Assembly (NCBI RefSeq): GCF_000355765.4
Contig: NZ_CP021106.3
Location: forward strand, 2,885,137-2,949,136
Reading direction: 5' to 3'
DNA: 64,000 nucleotides
Source: Nitrosospira lacus
GTDB lineage: Bacteria; Pseudomonadota; Gammaproteobacteria; Burkholderiales; Nitrosomonadaceae
This document shows, one piece after another, positions 58,167 through 64,000 of this stretch. The notes under the pieces were generated by a model. That model was not told where the DNA came from. It was given only the letters and a program-made list of their open reading frames with translations, and did no database searches. The position numbers and the translations under genes are program-made. Numbering within the stretch: the stretch's first letter is position 1; each line of letters starts with the position of its first letter.

Positions 58167-59861
58167 TTGAAAGATAATCCCGCAACTATCCCTGCCACGA
58201 CGCCCGTTTCCAACTTCATCCGCAACATCATTGAAGAAGACAACCGCACCGGCAAGTGGAATGGACGAGTGGAAACACGCTTTCCGCCTGAACCAAATGG
58301 CTATCTCCACATTGGACATGCAAAGAGCATATGCCTCAATTTCGGTCTCGCACATGATTATAATGGCGCCTGCCACCTGCGCTTCGATGACACCAACCCG
58401 GAGAAAGAAGAGCAGGAATATGTCGACTCAATACTCGATTCAGTCCGATGGCTCGGCTTCGACTGGGGAAAACACCTCTACTACGCTTCCGACTATTTCG
58501 ACAAGCTCTATGAACTTGCCGAATGTCTCATCAGACAAGGAAAAGCCTATGTGGATAGCCTCAATGCCGAGGAGATTCGCGCGCTACGGGGCACCTTGAC
58601 CGAGGCTGGCCAGAATAGCCCCTACCGTGAACGCCCCAGTGCGGAGAATCTCGACCTGTTCCGCCGCATGAAAGCAGGAGAATTTGCCGACGGCGCCCAC
58701 GTTTTGCGCGCCAAGATCGACATGACCTCTCCCAACATAAACCTGCGTGACCCGGTGATCTATCGCATCCGCCGCGTTCATCATCACCGTACCGGTGATA
58801 AATGGTGCATCTACCCGATGTATGACTACACGCATTGCATTTCGGATGCGATGGAGAAAATTACACACTCGCTTTGCACGCTGGAATTCGAGGATCACCG
58901 CCCTCTCTACGACTGGGTACTGGACCAGTTGAAAGACATTGTTCCATGCCACCCGCAGCAAATTGAGTTTGCGCGGCTGAATCTCACTTATACCGTGATG
59001 AGCAAGCGAAAATTAATCGAACTGGTTGAACATGGTTTCGTCGATGGCTGGGACGATCCACGCATGAATACTCTGGCCGGCGTGCGGCGTCGGGGGTACA
59101 CACCGGAGTCCATACGTCTTTTTGCCGAGCGCATCGGTGTCAGCAAAGCTGATTCATGGATAGATATGGGCGTGCTGGAAGACTGTTTGCGCGAAGACCT
59201 GAATGAACGCGCGCCCCGGCGCGTCGCCGTCCTGGACCCGCTTAAGGTCGTTATCGACAATTATCCGGAAAATGGCGAAGAGGAATGCCTCGCCCCTAAT
59301 CATCCGCAAAAACTTGAGTGGGGAAAGCGCATGCTGCCATTATCGAAAATCATCTATATCGAAGCCAGCGATTTCATGGAGATTCCCTCCAAGGGTTATT
59401 TCCGTCTTTCTCCCGGTGCCGAAGTACGGTTGCGTTATGCGTATATTATAAAATGCATTAATGTCGTGAAGAATGCCAACGGAGAAATCATGGAAATTCA
59501 CTGTACCTATGACGCCGATACCAAAAGTGGCACGGCGGGAGCGGAAAAGCGCAAAGTTAAAGGTAATATTCACTGGCTGTCGGCAAAACACGCGCGGCAA
59601 GCTGAAGTACGGCTTTATGACCGTCTTTTTGCACAAGCCCATCCTGATGCAGGAGGAGACTACAAGGCATCTCTCAACTTGCATTCAAAGAAAATTATCA
59701 CCGCTTACGTAGAACCATCACTCAGCGAAGCTCGACCGGAAGATCGTTTCCAGTTTGAACGTCACGGTTACTTCATTGCCGACCGCAAGGATACACAACC
59801 GGGCAAACCGACGTTCAACCGTGCAGTAACATTGCGGGATTCATGGGGCAAAATCGCCTGA
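58167..59861 (+). CDS. glnS: Glutaminyl-tRNA synthetase
   Basis: 564 aa from TTG 58167, preferred because GGAGAGG lies 5 bp upstream; ATG 58146 is in frame with no clear site and would add seven residues. Class I motifs [12 protein letters not shown] (HIGH) and VMSKRKL (KMSKS equivalent), and [14 protein letters not shown] typical of GlnRS. The C-terminal beta-barrel anticodon domain is complete. It charges tRNA-Gln directly, so no Gln amidation is needed. Confidence 0.95.
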   Translation: MKDNPATIPATTPVSNFIRNIIEEDNRTGKWNGRVETRFPPEPNGYLHIGHAKSICLNFGLAHDYNGACHLRFDDTNPEKEEQEYVDSILDSVRWLGFDWGKHLYYASDYFDKLYELAECLIRQGKAYVDSLNAEEIRALRGTLTEAGQNSPYRERPSAENLDLFRRMKAGEFADGAHVLRAKIDMTSPNINLRDPVIYRIRRVHHHRTGDKWCIYPMYDYTHCISDAMEKITHSLCTLEFEDHRPLYDWVLDQLKDIVPCHPQQIEFARLNLTYTVMSKRKLIELVEHGFVDGWDDPRMNTLAGVRRRGYTPESIRLFAERIGVSKADSWIDMGVLEDCLREDLNERAPRRVAVLDPLKVVIDNYPENGEEECLAPNHPQKLEWGKRMLPLSKIIYIEASDFMEIPSKGYFRLSPGAEVRLRYAYIIKCINVVKNANGEIMEIHCTYDADTKSGTAGAEKRKVKGNIHWLSAKHARQAEVRLYDRLFAQAHPDAGGDYKASLNLHSKKIITAYVEPSLSEARPEDRFQFERHGYFIADRKDTQPGKPTFNRAVTLRDSWGKIA

Positions 59862-60177
59862 TATCCGGTGAAACCATACGGAAAGGCTTTTACCCGCCGG
59901 AAGCCGGTGTAAAGCAACGGGGCAAGCGGCCTGCACGCCGGGATTTTTTTTATTCCGCGTATCATTGATCATAATTTGATTATGGCGGGACACTTCCCTT
60001 TCACACATTTTTTCGCTAGCATAGGCACATACAAAAATATGCAATTTTCCAGTATATAGTTTCTGTATTCTGTTATCGTATGGATCTATCCTGACCGGTT
60101 CAGACGTATAGCACCGATATACCTCCGCCTTGCCGCACATCATTAGCCGAATATATTAACCTTTGAACGAGAGCCCC
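59862..60177. other. Gap between glnS and trxA
   Basis: 316 bp. CGGC-CTGCAC-GCCG followed by T8 (about 59928-59952) may be a weak glnS terminator. The rest probably carries the trxA promoter. No gene seen. Confidence 0.4.
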
Positions 60178-60504
60178 ATGAGCCAGCATATTCATTACGT
60201 CTCCGATGGAACATTTGAAGCTGAAGTATTGCAATCCGCCGTGCCCGTATTAGTTGATTATTGGGCGGAATGGTGCGGCCCGTGCAAGATGATCGCACCC
60301 ATTCTGGACGAAGTTGCTAAAGAGTATGGGGAGCGGCTCAAGGTGGCCAAACTTAACATTGACGAAAACCAGACTACGCCTCCAAAATACGGTATTCGAG
60401 GTATCCCTACGCTCATGCTGTTCAAGAATGGCAATATTGAGGCAACCAAGGTGGGCGCGCTATCCAAATCTCAATTGACCGCTTTTATTGACAGTCATAT
60501 TTAA
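60178..60504 (+). CDS. trxA: Thioredoxin 1
   Basis: 108 aa from ATG 60178. [15 protein letters not shown] active site, [20 protein letters not shown] with the cis-Pro, and [13 protein letters not shown] at the end. A cytosolic disulfide reductase. It precedes rho, a very common pair. Confidence 0.95.
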   Translation: MSQHIHYVSDGTFEAEVLQSAVPVLVDYWAEWCGPCKMIAPILDEVAKEYGERLKVAKLNIDENQTTPPKYGIRGIPTLMLFKNGNIEATKVGALSKSQLTAFIDSHI

Positions 60505-60656
60505 ACCGGCTACTCTTATAACATTGCCTCCCGAAAGTAAGTAAAAGCGGGATCCGATTGGATCACCGCTTCTAATTCTTGCTCTACCCCATCGCCTTCC
60601 CCCAACGTTTTCTGACGCTTTACAGCCCCCTGCCTTTTCACCCACGAATTCCGTCC

Positions 60657-61916
60657 ATGCACTTATCCGACCTCAAGAACTTCCATGTCACCGAACTGGT
60701 GGAGATGGCCATCGCCAATGAAATAGACGGCGCCAACCGTTTGCGAAAACAGGACCTGATTTTTGCATTATTGAAAAATCAGGCGCGAAAGGGGGAGAGT
60801 ATTTTCGGCGAAGGCACGCTGGAAGTCTTGCAGGATGGTTTCGGGTTTTTGCGATCGCCGGACACTTCCTATCTGGCGGGCCCCGACGACATCTATGTTT
60901 CCCCCAGCCAAATCCGGCGCTTCAATCTGCATACCGGAGATTCGATAGAAGGCGAAATCCGCACTCCCAAGGATGGCGAACGCTACTTTGCGCTGGTAAA
61001 GGTGGACAAGGTCAACAACGAGCCGCCGGAAAATTCCAAGCATAAAATTCTGTTTGAAAACCTCACGCCGCTTTTTCCTACCCAACGGCTGCTACTCGAA
61101 CGTGACATCAAAGCCGAGGAAAATGTCACCAGCCGCATCATTGATCTCATTGCCCCCATCGGCAAGGGACAGCGCGGCCTGCTGGTGGCGAGTCCCAAAT
61201 CGGGAAAAACCGTCATGCTGCAGCATATCGCTCATGCGATCGCCGCCAACCATCCCGATGTTATCCTGATGGTATTGCTGATAGACGAGCGCCCCGAAGA
61301 AGTGACCGAGATGATACGTTCGGTCAGAGGAGAAGTGGTTTCTTCCACTTTTGATGAACCGGCGGTGCGCCACGTGCAAGTCGCCGACATGGTCATTGAA
61401 AAAGCCAAGCGGCTGGTGGAACACAAGAAGGACGTGGTGATACTGCTGGACTCGATCACGCGTCTGGCACGCGCCTATAATACGGTGGTACCCGCTTCCG
61501 GCAAGGTGCTGACGGGCGGGGTCGATGCCAATGCATTGCAGCGTCCCAAGCGTTTTTTTGGCGCCGCGCGCAACATCGAGGAAGGCGGCTCCCTCACCAT
61601 CATCGCCACCGCGCTGGTCGATACCGGCTCGCGCATGGATGATGTGATCTACGAGGAATTCAAAGGCACCGGCAACATGGAAATCCATCTCGACCGGCGT
61701 ATGGCGGAAAAACGCACTTACCCGGCCATCAATGTCAACCGCTCCGGTACCCGCAAGGAAGAATTGCTCATCAAACCGGATGTGTTACAGAAAATCTGGG
61801 TACTGCGCAAGCTGCTCTATCCGATGGATGACATGGACGCAATGGAATTTTTGCTCGACAAGATCAAGGCCACAAAAAACAACGCGGATTTCTTCGATTC
61901 GATGCGGCGGGTATAG
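60657..61916 (+). CDS. rho: Transcription termination factor Rho
   Basis: 419 aa from ATG 60657, where homology starts ([18 protein letters not shown]). RNA-binding OB fold ([16 protein letters not shown]), then Walker [23 protein letters not shown] and the [14 protein letters not shown] loops. It is the hexameric helicase that ends transcription. The upstream open frame to 60579 is not conserved. Confidence 0.97.
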   Translation: MHLSDLKNFHVTELVEMAIANEIDGANRLRKQDLIFALLKNQARKGESIFGEGTLEVLQDGFGFLRSPDTSYLAGPDDIYVSPSQIRRFNLHTGDSIEGEIRTPKDGERYFALVKVDKVNNEPPENSKHKILFENLTPLFPTQRLLLERDIKAEENVTSRIIDLIAPIGKGQRGLLVASPKSGKTVMLQHIAHAIAANHPDVILMVLLIDERPEEVTEMIRSVRGEVVSSTFDEPAVRHVQVADMVIEKAKRLVEHKKDVVILLDSITRLARAYNTVVPASGKVLTGGVDANALQRPKRFFGAARNIEEGGSLTIIATALVDTGSRMDDVIYEEFKGTGNMEIHLDRRMAEKRTYPAINVNRSGTRKEELLIKPDVLQKIWVLRKLLYPMDDMDAMEFLLDKIKATKNNADFFDSMRRV

Positions 61917-62096
61917 TACGCTGTATCGAAACTGATTTCTGGCTCGGTGTGAGTACGATGGTTCAGGGCATAGGCGACAATAGCTCAGGTAACTACGTCT
62001 TGCGTACCTGATCCCGGCGCTTAGTCATGCAAAACCCGCTTGATGTTACAAGCGACATTGAGTCCGATCCGCCACCTCCATATAATAACCGCATTG

Positions 62097-62125
62097 TTGC
62101 AACCCCTTCCGGATTAAAGGATAAT
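62097..62125 (+). promoter_or_regulatory. Sigma-70 promoter of rpmE
   Basis: TTGCAA (62097-62102), exactly 17 bp, then GATAAT (62120-62125), 55 bp before the rpmE ATG. Good match to consensus; no other promoter of this quality was seen in the rho-rpmE gap. Confidence 0.65.
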
Positions 62126-62180
62126 ATGCGCCTTTCCGTTCCGCAGCCTGCCGGACGGGTATAGATCAAGGACACGAACC

Positions 62181-62405
62181 ATGAAAGCAGAAATCCATCC
62201 TGATTATCAGGAAATCACCGTGACCTGTAGTTGCGGCAACACGTTCCAGACCCGCTCCACCATGGGCAAGCCTTTGCATATAGAAGTATGCTCGGTCTGC
62301 CATCCGTTCTATACCGGTAAACAGAAAATCGTTGATACCGCTGGGCGGGTGGAGAAATTCCGCCAGAAATACGGCAAGAAGACGGAAAAGCAGATAACGG
62401 CTTAG
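62181..62405 (+). CDS. rpmE: Ribosomal protein L31
   Basis: 74 aa with AAGGA upstream. [20 protein letters not shown] and [17 protein letters not shown]. The four cysteines of the zinc-binding (C+) form are present. Own promoter and terminator. Confidence 0.96.
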   Translation: MKAEIHPDYQEITVTCSCGNTFQTRSTMGKPLHIEVCSVCHPFYTGKQKIVDTAGRVEKFRQKYGKKTEKQITA

Positions 62406-62463
62406 CGCCATATTTCATCTGCCATTCGTATGGCAGCTACAGCAGTAATATCACCAGCCAACC

Positions 62464-62490
62464 AAGGGCAGCTTCAAGCTGCCCTTTTTT
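62464..62490 (+). terminator. Terminator of rpmE
   Basis: AAGGGCAGCTT-C-AAGCTGCCCTT: near-perfect stem followed by TTTT, 60 bp after the stop codon. Confidence 0.9.
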
Positions 62491-62524
62491 ATTTCCTGCA
62501 ACCTTTTGGTATTTCGATCGTTAA

Positions 62525-62647
62525 CCTGAATCTGGCAGTTGGATATGTAGTGAATTCACCAAAAAGGTGAAGATCAAGTGACGCAAAAAATCTTTGTGAA
62601 TCATGATGCTAATATGCTATTTAAGCAGCTGGCTGACAAGTTTAGGT
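62525..62647. repeat. Dispersed intergenic repeat, copy G
   Basis: 123 bp. Ends TTAACCTGAATCTGGC and the complement of TTAACCTAAACTTG, so the inverted ends extend to TTAACCT. Internal blocks TCACCAAAAAGGTGAAGATC and TCTTTGTGAATCATGATGCT are shared with the copies at 50861 and 21412. It ends 12 bp before the ATG of the protease gene. Confidence 0.75.
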
Positions 62648-62659
62648 TAAAATAACGCC

Positions 62660-64000
62660 ATGAGGATCTCATCTGCATTTGAATCTATCGTTGCGTTCAG
62701 CACGATGCTTTTATTTGCGGGTTGCGCGGTAAATCCGGTTACCGGCAGCCGGAACTTCACTCTCATGTCGGAAGCCGACGAGATGAACAAGGGGCGGGAG
62801 GCCGCTGCGGAAATTCAGAAGAAATATGATAATTATGATCTGCCTACCCTCCAGAATTATGTTAATGCAGTCGGACAAAAACTCGCCAGAAAGAGCCACC
62901 GGCCGCAGCTTGAATATCATTTCACGGTTGTCGACAGTCCCCAGGTAAACGCCTTTGCCCTGCCCGGCGGTTATATTTATGTTACGCGCGGCATACTGGC
63001 ATACCTTAACTCCGAAGCCGAACTGGCCGCCGTGCTGGGACACGAGATCGGGCACGTCACGGCACGTCATAGCGTACGCCAATATAGCGCTGCCACTGCC
63101 GCCAATGCCGCCGCCACTGTCGGAGGCCTGGTAGCGGGAATATTCATGCCGCAATTGGGCGGACAGCTGGCACAAGGCATTCAAAGTCTTCTGGGGTTTA
63201 CGGGCAGCGTCCTCCTTTCTGGCTACGGCCGCAGCCATGAGCTGGAGGCGGATCGCCTGGGTGCCGAGTATCTCGCGCGCAGCGGTTATGATCCGCAGGC
63301 AATGATCAAAGTCATTGGCGTGCTCAAAAATCAGGAGCTATTTGATATTGAAGCCGCCAAGCAGGAAGGCCGTGAACCGCGCCGTTATCATGGCATTTTC
63401 GCCACGCACCCCGACAATGACACACGCCTGCAGGAGGTGGTTGGCGAAGCGAGCCAATACATCGAACCCGGTACCAAGGATGATCGCCGCGCGGAATTTC
63501 TGCGCCAAACCGAGGGCATGATTTTTGGCGATACCGTCAACCAGGGGGTTGTGCGAGGAAACACATTTCGACACAAGGAGATGGGCTTCATGTTGTCGTT
63601 TCCACCCGGTTGGCATGTGCGCAACAAACCCGATGAAGTTTTGGCAACCAGTCCCGGCGGGGATGCACTGATGATATTGAGCCTTTTCGATACTCCCCGC
63701 GGCTCCCCATCCGATCTTGCCCGCGAACGCTTTCGCCTTGAATCCGCCGATCAAATTCTGGCAATGACCAATAACGGCTTGCCCATCGCAGTTGTGACCT
63801 CCACGACACAGAATGGAGAGCCTTTCAAGGCAGGTGTGATTTACCATGACAACAAGGCATACCTTCTGGCGGGAAGAGGTGACTCGCGCGCCGCATTCGA
63901 TCGTTACCGCACGGCGATCTCGAGCACGATTGAAAGTTTCCGTGCACTCACTGATGCGGAGCGGGAATCCATCAAGCCGCTTGAGATCAAAACCATCGCT
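62660..64000 (+). CDS. M48-family metalloprotease lipoprotein (runs off the window)
   Basis: 447 codons seen, no stop in the window. Lipoprotein signal (AFSTMLLFAGC), then the zinc motif HEIGHVTARH (residues about 130-140) and the third ligand Glu in ELEADRLGAEYLARSG. This fits BepA/LoiP-type M48 peptidases, which work on outer-membrane protein quality in the periplasm. After about residue 270 follows a second region (FMLSFPPGWHVRNKPDEVLA) not found in BepA, typical of longer betaproteobacterial members. Confidence 0.88.
   Translation, partial: MRISSAFESIVAFSTMLLFAGCAVNPVTGSRNFTLMSEADEMNKGREAAAEIQKKYDNYDLPTLQNYVNAVGQKLARKSHRPQLEYHFTVVDSPQVNAFALPGGYIYVTRGILAYLNSEAELAAVLGHEIGHVTARHSVRQYSAATAANAAATVGGLVAGIFMPQLGGQLAQGIQSLLGFTGSVLLSGYGRSHELEADRLGAEYLARSGYDPQAMIKVIGVLKNQELFDIEAAKQEGREPRRYHGIFATHPDNDTRLQEVVGEASQYIEPGTKDDRRAEFLRQTEGMIFGDTVNQGVVRGNTFRHKEMGFMLSFPPGWHVRNKPDEVLATSPGGDALMILSLFDTPRGSPSDLARERFRLESADQILAMTNNGLPIAVVTSTTQNGEPFKAGVIYHDNKAYLLAGRGDSRAAFDRYRTAISSTIESFRALTDAERESIKPLEIKTIA

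Overview
The window reads as a chromosome segment of a betaproteobacterium. The family is inferred, not tested: gene order (bamD/rluD/pgeF, dac-dat-ybeD-lipB-lipA, rpsU-yqeY-dnaG-rpoD, aroA-cmk-rpsA-ihfB-lapA, trxA-rho-rpmE), a long RpoD and a class II cytochrome c resemble Nitrosospira-type ammonia oxidisers. Most of the 64 kb is dense housekeeping sequence.

Layout. 1-5.8 kb: bamD, with rluD-pgeF diverging, then a ZIP metal transporter, rimO and a cytochrome c'-like protein. 5.8-6.6 kb: non-coding sequence with a worn repeat and a broken reading frame. 6.6-10.1 kb: a four-gene Mla/MCE lipid-transport operon (STAS-fused permease, ATPase, MCE protein, lipoprotein). 10.4-20.6 kb, all on the minus strand: DUF4197, lipA, lipB, ybeD, D-amino-acid aminotransferase, a PBP5-type carboxypeptidase, a small lipoprotein, a DUF853 ATPase, a CbiB-like membrane protein, sucD and sucC. 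20.8-23.1 kb: a secreted unknown and glpK.

23.34-30.52 kb is a compact mobile island at a CAT-anticodon tRNA gene. A 47-bp direct repeat of the tRNA 3' half (43/47 identical, with a 19-bp identical core) bounds it. It carries a tyrosine integrase, an excisionase-like protein, small DNA-binding proteins, a zinc-knuckle protein, two helix-turn-helix replication-like proteins and one secreted cargo protein. It also holds an array of five 17-bp palindromes that runs across the stop codon of one gene.

30.5-36.9 kb: tRNA, rpoD, dnaG, yqeY and rpsU, with tsaD diverging. 36.9-44.6 kb: plsY, folB, a CBS protein, pyrF, lapA, ihfB, rpsA, cmk and aroA. 45.2-51.4 kb: cysK, cysE, a zinc-ribbon/Sel1 protein, a flavoprotein disulfide reductase, the frameshifted tail of a type ISP restriction-modification enzyme, and two small membrane proteins. 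51.4-64 kb: two possible very short genes, PBP1A, hemB, engB, coaX, birA, glnS, trxA, rho, rpmE and the start of an M48 protease that runs off the window.

The least explained signal outside the island is a family of about 105-155 bp intergenic repeats with imperfect inverted ends (2745, 10122, 21412, 40097, 50861, 51612, 62525, plus a fragment at 56969). They often lie directly against stop or start codons, so they probably form the leaders or tails of the neighbouring mRNAs.
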